Below are positions 16,124-25,203 of a DNA stretch of 42,749 nt, in pieces (positions within the stretch are counted from its first letter, which is position 1; every line of letters starts with the position of its first letter). Below the pieces are notes generated by a model. It was given only the letters and a program-made list of their open reading frames with translations, was not told the origin of the DNA and did not search any database. Source of the DNA: JAIEPT01 sp038217425 (GTDB lineage: Bacteria; Planctomycetota; Planctomycetia; Gemmatales; Gemmataceae); the NCBI GenBank assembly GCA_038217425.1, contig JBBQPM010000042.1, positions 1 to 42,749 on the forward strand, given 5' to 3'. The position numbers and the translations under genes are program-made.

Positions 16124-16178
16124 GAGCCGGAAGCGTAAGCGACGATCTTGCGAAAGTCGTCGCTTACGCTTCCGGCTC
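16124..16178. repeat. Perfect 22-bp-arm palindrome between convergent genes (GAGCC family)
   Basis: The left arm 16124-16145 begins GAGCCGGAAGCGTAAGCGAC and the right arm 16157-16178 is its exact reverse complement, with an 11-base loop. One mismatch allows five further flanking pairs (TTTCG/GGAAA). It lies between the epimerase and CAP genes, so it could terminate both transcripts. A second palindrome at 41306 is related. Confidence 0.9.
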
Positions 16179-16191
16179 GGAAATGAAACAA

Positions 16192-18825
16192 TCACTTCGC
16201 GGTACGGAACTTCCAGCTCACCCGACGCGGCACGCCGTCCTCCGTCAGCAGTGCTTCGACCTGAACCTCAACGTCCGGCTCGAGGGCGCGCGCCGGCGTC
16301 AGCACGACCATCCCCTTGGGCGTCGAGAGCTTGCCCGCAACCTCGGCTCCCGCGGCGGTCACCTTCATGCTCGCCTGAAACGACTGGTAGGGTCGCGTCA
16401 ACGTGATCGAGATCGGCACGTCGGCCGGCACGTTCTCCTGCCCGGCGTGCGGGTAGAAGTAGACCGGCGCCGTGACGGCATGTTTCGGATGCACGACGTT
16501 CATCCAGCCGCGTCCCACGACGAACGAACAGCCGATGCCGACCGAGTGCAAGCTCGGCGCCAGGACCAACTCGCGGTAGCCGACGGTGCCGAGGAAGTCG
16601 TCGATGGTCGTTTCCGGCAGCGGGGCCAGGAGCGAGATTTGCGATTGCCGGGCGATGTCGCGCCCCGCCTCGGTGAAGCCTGGCAGCGACGGATCTTCCT
16701 GCGAGAACGGCATCTTCTTGTCGCGATGGATCTCGAAGTTCTGGGCCACGTACTCGGCATGGGCCTGACACGCCCGGGAGCGATCGACGTCGAGTTGCAC
16801 TGGGGCGAGTTGGGCGCCGGCGCGCAGCTGGTTGAGACGCTGGAGCATGGTTCGGGCGGCCTCGGCCGGCTCGGGTCCGGCGGCGCCCGTCGTGAACGAC
16901 CAGACCTTCTGGAAAGGTTTGCCGTCGATCCGCCCCGCTAACCGTACGCGGTACATGCGATGGGCCGCCAGCGGTTGCTTGGGAATGAGACAAACCGTCG
17001 TGCCTTGATGATCGGGGTAGGCCGGGTTCGCCGGCTTTTCCGGGGACGAAAACCAGGCGGGCAAAACCTTGGCGTCGGCGTCGAGCAGCTCCGCCTGGGC
17101 GTTCTTCAGCGGCGCCAGGATCGGAAAGATTGCGGTGATCGGAAAGCCGGCCTTCTCGATCTTGGGATCGGGGATCGGATTGGGAACTTCGCCCCCGGCG
17201 GGAAACGCGAGCGGGACGTCGGTCTGGTCGGCTTCGGGATAAAAGACGGAGCGGTCGCGGTCGATCTTGGGCGTACGGGCGCCGAGGAAATCGACGACGG
17301 AGACCCATTGGCCATGCTGTCCACGGGCGACGCCCACGCCGATGCGATCGATCCGCGTCTCCAGGATCGGCACGCGATGGTACAGCGTCGCCACCCAGGC
17401 ATCGAGCGCCTGCATCGGCGTCGGGTCGGCAAGCGCGATCACCGCGTTCTTGGCCGACGCCTGCCCCTCCAGCGTGAACCCCGGCAGCTGCGGATCCTCC
17501 GTGTGCGGGCCCAGTCCCTCAAGTTCTTTCTTGCCCGCGTTCCGCACGAGATAAATGGCGTGCAGACGACATCCCCTGGACAACTTCGCATCGAGCGCGA
17601 CCGGCGGCAGCTTCGCCAACTTGCGGACGCGGTTGACTTCCGCGAGGAGCTTTTCGCTCCAGAGGCCTTTGGGGTCGCCGTCGTCTTCGGTCGTAAAGCT
17701 CCAGGTGCGTGACCACGGTTTGCCATTCACGTCCGCTTCGATCTTCGCCTTGTAGCGCGTATTCGCCTTGAGCGCCAGCTTGGGCAACAGGCCGACGACG
17801 TTCGCCCGGCCTTCGGGGGGCGACAGCAGCCAGTGGGCCGCGGGACGTTGCTGGTCGTCTTCGAGGAAGCCCTGCACGTTTTCGAGTTTTTGAGCGGGGC
17901 TGAAATGTGCGGTGACGGGGAACCCGGGCTGAGCGTCGGCATCAGGCGCCTCACTGCCGCCGCTGAATGACAGGGGGACGTCCCGCTGATCGGGGATGGG
18001 ATAGACCAGGATCGGCGCGTCGGTGCTCGGCGAGGCGCCCCGGCCGCGCTCGGCGTCGACGACGCAGGCCCAGTCGCCACGCACGTTTTTCGCGAGCCCC
18101 ACGCCGATGGAGCGGAGTTGCGGGTGCAGCAGGGCGGACCGCGTCGGGATGCGGCCAAGCCAACCTTGCAGCGCGAGATCGGGGACCTGGAACGCGACGA
18201 GCGCGACGTTGGCAGCGGCTCGTCCTTCGGCGCTGAACCCGGGGAGCGCGGGATCTTCGCCGAGCACGCCGAGTTGGGTTTTCAGGCTCGCATGTTCGCG
18301 ATTGCGGACGAGATACTCGGCATGCTTTCGGCATCCCGCGGAATCCTTCGCCAGAGTCAATTTGCCGACGCCCACCCCGATGCGGAGTCGGTTGAGCTGA
18401 TCGAGCCAGGTGATCGTTTGCTTTTCCGCGTCAGGCAAATCGAGTGCAAACGGATCGGGCTGATTCACTTCCGGCGGAGTCGGCTTCTTCTCGGCAGCGG
18501 GCGGGATCGACTTCTTCTCCTCGGCAGGCGGATTCTTCTTCGGGGTCGGGAGTTGTTTGACTTCGGTCTTGTTCGGTTCGGGCTCGGGCGCCTGAACGTT
18601 ACGTTCGGGTTGCTGCCAGAGCCGCACCGCGAACCAACCGCCGAGGGCGAGGAGTACGAATGCGGCGGCCGCGGCCGCCCCCGCCCAGGGCCAAACGCGT
18701 CGCCGCGCCGCCGGGGGGTTGAGTCGCACTGGCTGCCTGCAACCGGGACAGACGACGCGTTTGCCGAGCAGTTCGTCGCGAACCTTCAGGGCTTTGCCGC
18801 ACTGCGGACACGAAATGACCGGCAT
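16192..18825 (-). CDS. Membrane-anchored protein with zinc ribbon and three CAP (SCP-like) domains
   Basis: An 877-residue protein. Residues 1-35 are a zinc ribbon (SCPQCGKALKVRDELLGKRV, with C6, C9, C26 and C29). A transmembrane helix lies at about 45-68. A Pro/Lys/Glu-rich linker (about 75-125) follows. Then come three repeats of a CAP/SCP domain plus a beta-rich module, at roughly 138-395, 400-655 and 655-877. Each CAP unit opens with a LNxLR or VNRVR helix, then CRxHAxYLVRN, then EDPxLPGFxxEG, and has an IGVG strand. The N-terminus would be cytoplasmic and the CAP part outside. The CAP function is unknown; the ATG at 18825 follows GGGGGA. Confidence 0.8.
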   Translation of the reverse strand: MPVISCPQCGKALKVRDELLGKRVVCPGCRQPVRLNPPAARRRVWPWAGAAAAAAFVLLALGGWFAVRLWQQPERNVQAPEPEPNKTEVKQLPTPKKNPPAEEKKSIPPAAEKKPTPPEVNQPDPFALDLPDAEKQTITWLDQLNRLRIGVGVGKLTLAKDSAGCRKHAEYLVRNREHASLKTQLGVLGEDPALPGFSAEGRAAANVALVAFQVPDLALQGWLGRIPTRSALLHPQLRSIGVGLAKNVRGDWACVVDAERGRGASPSTDAPILVYPIPDQRDVPLSFSGGSEAPDADAQPGFPVTAHFSPAQKLENVQGFLEDDQQRPAAHWLLSPPEGRANVVGLLPKLALKANTRYKAKIEADVNGKPWSRTWSFTTEDDGDPKGLWSEKLLAEVNRVRKLAKLPPVALDAKLSRGCRLHAIYLVRNAGKKELEGLGPHTEDPQLPGFTLEGQASAKNAVIALADPTPMQALDAWVATLYHRVPILETRIDRIGVGVARGQHGQWVSVVDFLGARTPKIDRDRSVFYPEADQTDVPLAFPAGGEVPNPIPDPKIEKAGFPITAIFPILAPLKNAQAELLDADAKVLPAWFSSPEKPANPAYPDHQGTTVCLIPKQPLAAHRMYRVRLAGRIDGKPFQKVWSFTTGAAGPEPAEAARTMLQRLNQLRAGAQLAPVQLDVDRSRACQAHAEYVAQNFEIHRDKKMPFSQEDPSLPGFTEAGRDIARQSQISLLAPLPETTIDDFLGTVGYRELVLAPSLHSVGIGCSFVVGRGWMNVVHPKHAVTAPVYFYPHAGQENVPADVPISITLTRPYQSFQASMKVTAAGAEVAGKLSTPKGMVVLTPARALEPDVEVQVEALLTEDGVPRRVSWKFRTAK

Positions 18826-19176
18826 GAACGAGTCCCCCGACGTGCCGTGGCACGCCTTTATCATACCAAATCCCTTCATCGGCATCGCCCGGGAGAAAAC
18901 GCGTTCGTTCCGCACGATATAGGGCTCAAAAAACTGGGCTCGCTCACAATCTGTTAAAATAAGTAAATAACCCTATACGTGGACGCCGAAGGGGTGCAAG
19001 TCACCAGGTAAAGTGACGGATAGCGAGACTTGATTTAGCCCCGGCACGTTACCCAAATTGTTCCCATGCAACGCGAGCGGGGCGGCGCTGGCCTCCTCGG
19101 TAGGTCTCGGGTGAGTTGCAAAAACGCCGCTCCAGGCATCGAGAAAGTTCGGCATGTCTGTCGCGCGAAACGAACG
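18826..19176. other. 351-bp intergenic region
   Basis: This lies between the CAP gene and the WD40 gene, both on the minus strand. The only reading frame of note is a 60-codon one at 18973-19155 (-), starting MPNFLDAWSGVFATHPRPTE. It has no ribosome site and no recognised domain, so I do not call it a gene. An AT-rich stretch at 18950-18975 could include the promoter of the CAP gene. Confidence 0.4.
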
Positions 19177-21810
19177 TCACGGCAAGCGGTCCAGCGCCTC
19201 GCGCGCGTCCTGCGTCAAACGTGCCGTCGGGGCGCCGTCGGCGTAACGAACGAGCAGTTCGCGGGCCTCTTTGCTGCCGATGCGTTCCAGGATCTCCACC
19301 ACGCGCACGTGCCGCATCTGGTCTTCCGTCAAGAGCTTCGCCTTCATCACGGCGATCAGATTTTGCAGGCGCCGCTGCGTTTCGAGGCTCTCGGCTTTCT
19401 CGAGCGCCTTGAGAATGTCGGCTTCGACGGCATCGCCGAGGGCTTCGAGCGCACGGTTGGCCTTGTTGCGCGTCGGGAAGTCGGCGTCGTCGAGTTCGCT
19501 GACCCATTTCTTGACGTCGTCCTTGTTGATCTCGACCGTCTTGATCGGCACGAGCTTTTCAGCCAAGAACGGAATTGCGAGATTGGGGGAGGCGACGAAA
19601 CGCCGCATTCGCTCCTGGTAGACCTTTTTGCCGTCCTTGTTGATCAGGTCTTTCCAGGCGTCTTCGAGTTCGCCTCCGCCGGCGAACGGCGTCGGCGTTT
19701 TGCCCTCCAGATCCCAGGCGACCAGGGTGGCATCCTGCCCGCCGGTGATGAGGGTTTTGCCGTCGGGCGAGAACGTCAGACAGAGGATGGGCATGGCCTG
19801 CAGGTCGAACTCCATACGAACGGTACCGGAGGCGATTTCCCAGAGGACGATGCGATTGGACTGCACGGAAGTGGAGCGGGCGCCGCCGCCGGGGAGCGGA
19901 GTGGTGACGACGGAAAAGTGAGAATAGACGCCGGCCAGCAGTCTACCGTCAGGGGAAAAGGCGATTGCGGTCGGCATGTTGTTCCCGGCGTTGGGAGTGA
20001 CCGGACCGGTAAGGCGCTGGAATTCTTTCCCGTTGGAGGTCTTGTAGAGCAGAAGCGTGCGATCGTTCTGCGGCACGGCCACGCTCTTGCTATTGGGGGC
20101 CATGCAGATCATTTGGGAGGTTCCGGTGAAAGGCAGGCGGAGATAGTTGAGCCGGGCTTTCTTCTCGAGATCCCAGAGGGAGAAGTCCGACTGCTGCTGG
20201 TTGTTGGAATAGTACTGCCGGCTGGCGGCGATGAATCTGCCGTTGGGTGAAAACGCAAGACTGGCGACGTTGATGTTGAAGCCCCCCTGGTTGGGGTTGT
20301 TATTCTTGTCTTCCTCGAAAACCAGGGGCGGATATTCCTTGCCCGAGGCCGTCTCCCAGACGTGCAGTCCCGCGGCGGAGATGCCGGCGATCTTGACGCC
20401 GTCCTTGGAGAATGCGAAGGGCGTGGCTCCGCTTTGATTCCCGGAATAAAAGCGCATGGCGTCGAAATCGAAAAGGAGCTTTCCCTCGGGCAAGTTCCAG
20501 AGACGCAGAATGGTGTTGTTGTATTCGGACCCGCCCGCCAGCAGCGCGCCGTCGGTGGAAATCAGGAAGTGTCCGTTGCGAACCGGTCCGTAACGATTGG
20601 GGTCGTCGTCGCGGATCATGAGGTGCTTGATTTGTCCGCGCTGGGCCAAATCCCAATAACAGACTTTGCCGTCGGCGCTCGCGGAGACGAGCGTCTTGGC
20701 ATCGAGATACGAGACGGAACGAATGGGATAGGTATGTCCCCGTCCCGATTGCAGGGGTAAACCAGTGCGGACGTCGTAGACGGAGAAGAGTTGGTTTTCG
20801 CTGCCGACGGCGATCAGTCCGCCGTTCTGCTGGAAGCCGAAACCGCCGATGCGGATGCGCGGAATCTGGGGCAGGTCGAGTCGTTTCCAGTCGCTGGTGT
20901 TCCAACCCTGCACGGTCCCTTCGACCGACCCGGAAAGGAGCTGCTTGCCGTCGGGCGAAAACTGCAGTGCCTGCACGATTCCTTTGCGCCCCGCAAAACG
21001 CTGAATTTCCTCGAGCTTCTCGAGATCGAAGAGGCAGTAGGTCGACTGACCGCTGCTGGCGGCAAAGGTTTTGCCGTCGGGCGACAAACAGCCGCCCGTG
21101 ATGTTGAGCCGATCGAAGGTGAGCTTTTTAAGTTCCGTGCCCTTGTCGGCTTCCCAGACATGGATGGTGGGGCGGACTTGTTGATTGTTGGCGAAGGTCG
21201 GGTTCATGTTCCAGGTGACGAAGCGTTTGCCGTCGCCGGCGAGCACGGCGCGATGCTGATTGCCTGCCTGGGTTTCGAAGGAGTTCAAGACTTTGCCGGT
21301 CAAGGTCTCGGCGAGGATGACGCTGTTCTTCTGCTGGGGATTGAAGTGATCGGTGGCGATCAGGATTTTGCTGGTATCCTTGGAGAACGAGATCGAGCTG
21401 ACGCGGAAGTTGTTGTTGGGAGCGTTGGCGGGCATGACCCGCGCAACCTCTTTTCCCGAGGGGACTTCGAGTATGTAGATGCCCTGGGCGAGATTATACC
21501 CAGCGACGGCGAGCAGCTTGGAATCGCCGGAAAATGCGATGAGCTGAGGATGGAGGAGTTGCACCAGGCGCTGGACTTCCTTGAACGACTCCGGATCGGC
21601 CAGCAGAGCTTCGCCGAATTGGTTGACGTAGGCGAGATATTTCCCATCGGGGGAAAGGGCGGTGGCCATGACGTTGTTGGAGAAGCGGGCGCGGGCTTCG
21701 CCCAGACGAAAGAGGGCGCCGGCGGGGAGATCCTTGTTTTTGGCAGGATCTTGCGCCGGAAGAGTCGCGACGGCGGTGATTAGCGCGAGGCAAGCAGCGA
21801 TACGCGTCAT
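19177..21810 (-). CDS. Secreted WD40-repeat protein
   Basis: An 877-residue exported protein. It has a signal peptide (MTRIAACLALITAVATLPAQ) followed by repeated WD40-type blades from about residue 45 to 660, seen as recurring motifs such as ALSPDGKYLAYV, AFSGDSKLLAVA, QFSPDGKQLLSGSVEG, AFSPNGRFIAASRQYYS, AFSPDGRLLAGVYSH and TFSPDGKTLITGGQDATLVA. The spacing suggests one or two propellers. Residues about 665-877 are helical and charged, with HEAT-like repeats (LETQRRLQNLIAV, RVVEILERIGSKEARELLVR), as seen in other planctomycete WD40 proteins. A binding platform role outside the cytoplasm is inferred. The ATG at 21810 lies at the start of the signal peptide. Confidence 0.85.
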   Translation of the reverse strand: MTRIAACLALITAVATLPAQDPAKNKDLPAGALFRLGEARARFSNNVMATALSPDGKYLAYVNQFGEALLADPESFKEVQRLVQLLHPQLIAFSGDSKLLAVAGYNLAQGIYILEVPSGKEVARVMPANAPNNNFRVSSISFSKDTSKILIATDHFNPQQKNSVILAETLTGKVLNSFETQAGNQHRAVLAGDGKRFVTWNMNPTFANNQQVRPTIHVWEADKGTELKKLTFDRLNITGGCLSPDGKTFAASSGQSTYCLFDLEKLEEIQRFAGRKGIVQALQFSPDGKQLLSGSVEGTVQGWNTSDWKRLDLPQIPRIRIGGFGFQQNGGLIAVGSENQLFSVYDVRTGLPLQSGRGHTYPIRSVSYLDAKTLVSASADGKVCYWDLAQRGQIKHLMIRDDDPNRYGPVRNGHFLISTDGALLAGGSEYNNTILRLWNLPEGKLLFDFDAMRFYSGNQSGATPFAFSKDGVKIAGISAAGLHVWETASGKEYPPLVFEEDKNNNPNQGGFNINVASLAFSPNGRFIAASRQYYSNNQQQSDFSLWDLEKKARLNYLRLPFTGTSQMICMAPNSKSVAVPQNDRTLLLYKTSNGKEFQRLTGPVTPNAGNNMPTAIAFSPDGRLLAGVYSHFSVVTTPLPGGGARSTSVQSNRIVLWEIASGTVRMEFDLQAMPILCLTFSPDGKTLITGGQDATLVAWDLEGKTPTPFAGGGELEDAWKDLINKDGKKVYQERMRRFVASPNLAIPFLAEKLVPIKTVEINKDDVKKWVSELDDADFPTRNKANRALEALGDAVEADILKALEKAESLETQRRLQNLIAVMKAKLLTEDQMRHVRVVEILERIGSKEARELLVRYADGAPTARLTQDAREALDRLP

Positions 21811-22075
21811 GGCAGGCTCGGGTCAAACGGAGGATTTAAGAGCAGGTTAATCGAGAATCGGGCGTTCGTCCACCAAAAAGACGAACCGCACCGCTTCCGT
21901 CAACCGGATCGTAAACGCCGTTCCGGTCGACCGACCGCGTGCGCTAGATCGCGCACGCCTCGGGCAACCGATCCCAATCCCTGTTCGAACGCCCCTACCG
22001 AGTCATCTCCGAGCCCGAAGACCATGCCGACGAATTCAAACTCAAATCGAGGCGAAGTCGTCGATGATCGATCGA

Positions 22076-23578
22076 TCATGCGACTTCCGCTGTCTCGCAC
22101 TGCGTTTGGGCGAAATCGAATCGAATCAACGCGGAAATAACCTTGCCCGCCCAACGGTAAATATTGTTGTTCTCGACGGCGCTGCGCATTCTCTTCATTC
22201 GTCTCTGGCGCTCGGCCTCCGGCATCGTCAGAGCTTTATGAATCGCGTCGGCCATTTCTTCGATGGCAAAAGGGTTGACCAAGATAGCATCCGTCAATTC
22301 ACGCGCGGCGCCGGTGAATTGGCTCAGAATCAGCGTGCCGTTGCCGTCAAAACGGCTACTGACGTATTCCTTTGCCACAAGATTCAGGCCGTCGTGGAGC
22401 GAGCTGACGAGGCAGAAGTCGGCCAATCGATGTAGAGCGGCAAGTTCTGGTTGCTCATAGTGCTGTTTGAGAAACACGATTGGACGCCAGGAGTCTTCGC
22501 GCCACTTCCAATTAATTTCCTCCACGAGCTTGTCGATCTCGTCGTCAAGCGCCTTGTATTGGGGGATATGTGCACGGCTGGGAACTCCAACTTGAATAAA
22601 GATGAGCTTTTTGTGATATGCCGGATTCTTTTCCAAGAAGCGGTCGAGCGCCCGCAGTCGATCAGGAATACCCTTGGTGTAATCGATCCGATCAATTCCC
22701 AAACCGATGAATTGATCTTCCAGACCGAGTTGCACGCGCCAGCCCTCTACGTAGGAATCGACCTTCTTGCTCTTGGCCATGGCTACATGACGATCGTAAT
22801 CGATGCTAATCGGAAACGGGCGAACGACGGTTGCCCGACCGCCCCGCGTTATTTCCGACCGTTCTTGATCCACCTTGGCTTCTATGGCACGGTCGACGGT
22901 GTCGAGAAAATTCTGACAATGATAGCGCAAATGAAATCCTAACAAATCATTTCCAAGCAAGCCGTCGAGCAATTCCTCTTTCCAGGGAAATGTGCGGAAG
23001 ACTTCGAGGTTCGGCCAGGGAATGTGCCAAAACTGGGCGACGATCAGATTTGGATTTGCCTTCTTAAGCAGTCGAGGCAAGAGCGAAAAATGGTAGTCCT
23101 GAATGAAGACGAAGGAGGGTTTCGAGCCTGCCTCCTCAAGTACAGCATTTGCGAACATTTGGTTAACATGCCGATACATATCCCAGTCAGATTGCTTGAA
23201 GACAGGGCGTGTAAATGTGATGTGACAAAGCGGCCACAGACCCTCATTCGACAATCCGAAATAATAGCCTTCTTCTTCTTCCTTGGTGAGCCAAACCCGA
23301 CGTAGGGTGTACTGGGGTTGATCGGGCGGGACCTGAACATGATCGTAAGAATCGACGGTTTCTCTGTCGGCATCGCCGCTTCCATGGGCAATCCAGGTTC
23401 CGCCGCACGCCTTCAGGATCGGATCCAAGGCCGTGGCCATGCCGCTGGCGGGAAACATGCATTCCACCCGCGTGCCGATGCGGCGATGGATGTACGGCTC
23501 GCGATTGGCGACAACGATTAGTTGATGGTCCGTCAGTTTGGTCTCGATGAGTTCGTGGAGGGCGTTCCTATTCCACAT
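22076..23578 (-). CDS. GT20 glycosyltransferase, alpha,alpha-trehalose-phosphate synthase-like
   Basis: A 500-residue GT20 enzyme, expected to join UDP- or ADP-glucose to glucose-6-phosphate (trehalose-6-phosphate) or to glycerol-3-phosphate (glucosylglycerol phosphate). Conserved blocks are VVANREPY, YYFGLSNEGLWPLCH, FIQDYHFSLLP, FWHIPWPNLEVF, LLGFHL, GIDRIDYTKGIPDRLRAL (with the phosphate/nucleotide Arg and Lys), DGLNLVAKEYV, and LSQFTGAARELTDAILVNPF. The choice between trehalose and glucosylglycerol cannot be made by eye. No phosphatase partner (OtsB type) is fused or adjacent. The ATG at 23578 follows AAAAGGTGG; a TTG at 23602 is in frame but less likely. A LEA-like stress protein is the next gene upstream. 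Confidence 0.88.
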   Translation of the reverse strand: MWNRNALHELIETKLTDHQLIVVANREPYIHRRIGTRVECMFPASGMATALDPILKACGGTWIAHGSGDADRETVDSYDHVQVPPDQPQYTLRRVWLTKEEEEGYYFGLSNEGLWPLCHITFTRPVFKQSDWDMYRHVNQMFANAVLEEAGSKPSFVFIQDYHFSLLPRLLKKANPNLIVAQFWHIPWPNLEVFRTFPWKEELLDGLLGNDLLGFHLRYHCQNFLDTVDRAIEAKVDQERSEITRGGRATVVRPFPISIDYDRHVAMAKSKKVDSYVEGWRVQLGLEDQFIGLGIDRIDYTKGIPDRLRALDRFLEKNPAYHKKLIFIQVGVPSRAHIPQYKALDDEIDKLVEEINWKWREDSWRPIVFLKQHYEQPELAALHRLADFCLVSSLHDGLNLVAKEYVSSRFDGNGTLILSQFTGAARELTDAILVNPFAIEEMADAIHKALTMPEAERQRRMKRMRSAVENNNIYRWAGKVISALIRFDFAQTQCETAEVA

Positions 23579-24206
23579 GGTCGTCCACCTTTTCTTTTTC
23601 AACTAGAGATCGAATCGCCGCAAATCAGATTTGCCCTGCCGCCCTCTAGCAATTTTCGTTCCAAAACAAGGCCCGCGAGATAAGGCCGGCTGCACTTGTT
23701 GAAGTCGCTACCCCCGGCGCGTAGCTTTGCAGTTCCTATCGATCCGCTGGCAGATGGAATGGGTAAGAATCACACGGAAGGCCGCTTTCGCCGCTCAATT
23801 GGCAATAAAGTGGACGAAGGAGAGGCGCAGCTGGAGCCGATTCTCAGGATTGGAACTCGGGACCATGCCTGCAGATAGGCTTTGGCCGACGCCAAGGAAC
23901 GCCGGATGCGCGGTCGAAAATGCGCACAGAGAAAAAGGGCATGCATCAGACGCCGCGGGTACTCGTGCTGTAGGGCGTCAATGACAAGACGTGCCGCCCT
24001 TCGAACGGAAATCTAACGAATGCCTGCGAATTGGAAAAGCTCGCACGGACTGCAGATCTCGTAAGCCTCGGATTCGTCACGAAGGCGCCAATTTGTCGCC
24101 ACATACGACATAGTGTCCGATCATTAAATAAGAATTTATGCCTATTGCGGCGGCGTCTCCGGCTCGCAACGCTCCCGTGTGCCGATGCCTAAACGTTTGC
24201 AACGAG
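23579..24206. other. About 630-bp intergenic region
   Basis: This lies between the LEA-like gene and the GT20 gene, both on the minus strand. I see no convincing gene. Frames of 60 and 85 codons on the plus strand (23696-23878 and 23727-23984) overlap each other, lack ribosome sites and show no domain. The region should hold the GT20 promoter. Confidence 0.45.
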
Positions 24207-24235
24207 AAAAGGCCCCGAATCTCGGGGCCTTTCTC
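24207..24235 (-). terminator. Rho-independent terminator of the LEA-like gene
   Basis: A perfect 11-pair stem (24208-24218 with 24222-24232, AAAGGCCCCGA/TCGGGGCCTTT) with a three-base loop. Read on the minus strand it ends in TTTT and lies about 22 nt after the stop at 24254. The symmetric A/T ends mean it could also work on the plus strand. Confidence 0.85.
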
Positions 24236-24253
24236 ATTCGCTTGCTGCGTGGT

Positions 24254-24976
24254 TTACTTGCGGACTGCGACGGCGTTGCGTGCATCGCGGATGCCGCTGC
24301 CGATCTGCTGTGCGTCGGCCCGAATCTCCGCGCCGGCTTGCTTCAACTCCCGGCCGAGGTCGCGGACGTCCTGGCCGATCTGCTGCACGCCCTGCTTGAT
24401 CTGGGGAGCGTTCTCCTTGACCTCTTGCACCACGTCGCGGACGTCTTGCACCGTTTGCTTGACGTCGGCGGCCGTTTGCTTGATCCCCTGGGCCGCTCCG
24501 GCGAAGTCCTTGGCCTTGACGTCTTGCACCACGTTCTTGACGTCCGCGACCACTTTCTTCACGCCCTGGGCGACCTGCTTGACCTCCTGAGCGATCTCCT
24601 TGACGTCTCCGGCAACGTTCTTCACGCCCTGGGCGATCTGCTTCACTTCCTGCTTGACGGCCTTACCGGCGGTCTTGAGGTCCTGTCCGAGTTCCTTGGC
24701 TCCATTTTTGACGGCCTTGCCGGCCGACTTGACCCCTTGGCCAACGTTCTGAGCCGTATTCTTGACGGCCTTGCCGGCCGACTTGACCCCTTGGCCAACG
24801 TTCTGGGCGGTATTCTTGACGGCCTTGCCAGCCGACTTGACGCCCTGGCCCACTTTTTGTGCTCCGTTCTTGATGGCGGCGCCGGCTTTCTTCAGACCGC
24901 CTTGAGCCGAAGCCGACGTCGGCAGAACAAGGGTGGCAAGGACGAGGGAAGCGGTGATGAGGGTGCGAATGAACAT
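24254..24976 (-). CDS. Secreted LEA-like repeat protein
   Basis: A 240-residue protein with a signal peptide (MFIRTLITASLVLATLVLPT) and then an almost uninterrupted amphipathic, Lys/Ala/Val/Gln-rich helix. Four 18-residue units at 37-108 follow the pattern NTAQNVGQGVKSAGKAVK. The rest keeps an 11- to 18-residue rhythm of VKQ, VKN and QEVK segments. This resembles the late-embryogenesis-abundant (LEA group 3-like) and other apolipoprotein-like helical proteins, which protect membranes or proteins during drying or osmotic stress. Export to the periplasm is predicted. It has no catalytic motif. The ribosome site AAGGAA precedes the ATG at 24976, and a terminator follows the stop. Confidence 0.78.
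   Translation of the reverse strand: MFIRTLITASLVLATLVLPTSASAQGGLKKAGAAIKNGAQKVGQGVKSAGKAVKNTAQNVGQGVKSAGKAVKNTAQNVGQGVKSAGKAVKNGAKELGQDLKTAGKAVKQEVKQIAQGVKNVAGDVKEIAQEVKQVAQGVKKVVADVKNVVQDVKAKDFAGAAQGIKQTAADVKQTVQDVRDVVQEVKENAPQIKQGVQQIGQDVRDLGRELKQAGAEIRADAQQIGSGIRDARNAVAVRK
24653..24868 (-). repeat. Four tandem 54-bp units inside the LEA-like gene
   Basis: Four in-frame copies of a 54-bp unit encode residues 37-108. The two central copies encode an identical 18-residue unit; the first and fourth have diverged. This suggests recent expansion by unequal recombination or slippage. Confidence 0.85.
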
Positions 24977-25203
24977 GGTCGTTTCCTTATTGAGGCGGGC
25001 CCAAAGGCCCTTGGTTTTGCGTCACTCGGGCGCCCATTGCACCCGCGTTACACCCTCAGATAGAATCCAACCCTGCGGCTGTGACAAACGATCTCCTTTT
25101 TCTGTAAGCAACGGGCGCGATGCGGAATCGGAACGATTTCTGGGACCGCTTTTTTTGACAAGATGCTGGAACGTCGCAAATTTGCGGTTATAATGGGGCC
25201 GCC

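Noticed and set aside
18973..19155. 60-codon minus-strand frame after the WD40 gene
   Set aside because: No ribosome site, no domain, and length within chance expectation.
20791..21783. 330-codon plus-strand frame opposite the WD40 gene
   Set aside because: The WD40 gene has clear repeats and a signal peptide; this frame has neither motif nor ribosome site.
21900..22154. 84-codon minus-strand frame overlapping the GT20 3' end
   Set aside because: Its N-terminal part is antiparallel to no gene but overlaps GT20 codons; a frameshifted continuation (AVRFVFLVDERPILD) was noted, but no family could be named, so a decayed fragment is unproven.
23696..23984. Two overlapping plus-strand frames in the large gap upstream of the GT20 gene
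   Set aside because: Neither has a ribosome site, a motif or protein-like composition.
25155..25194. TTGACA and TATAAT as a promoter for the cytochrome-domain gene
   Set aside because: The two hexamers are 28 bp apart, too far for a sigma-70 promoter, and TATAAT would place the start only a few bases before the ATG.
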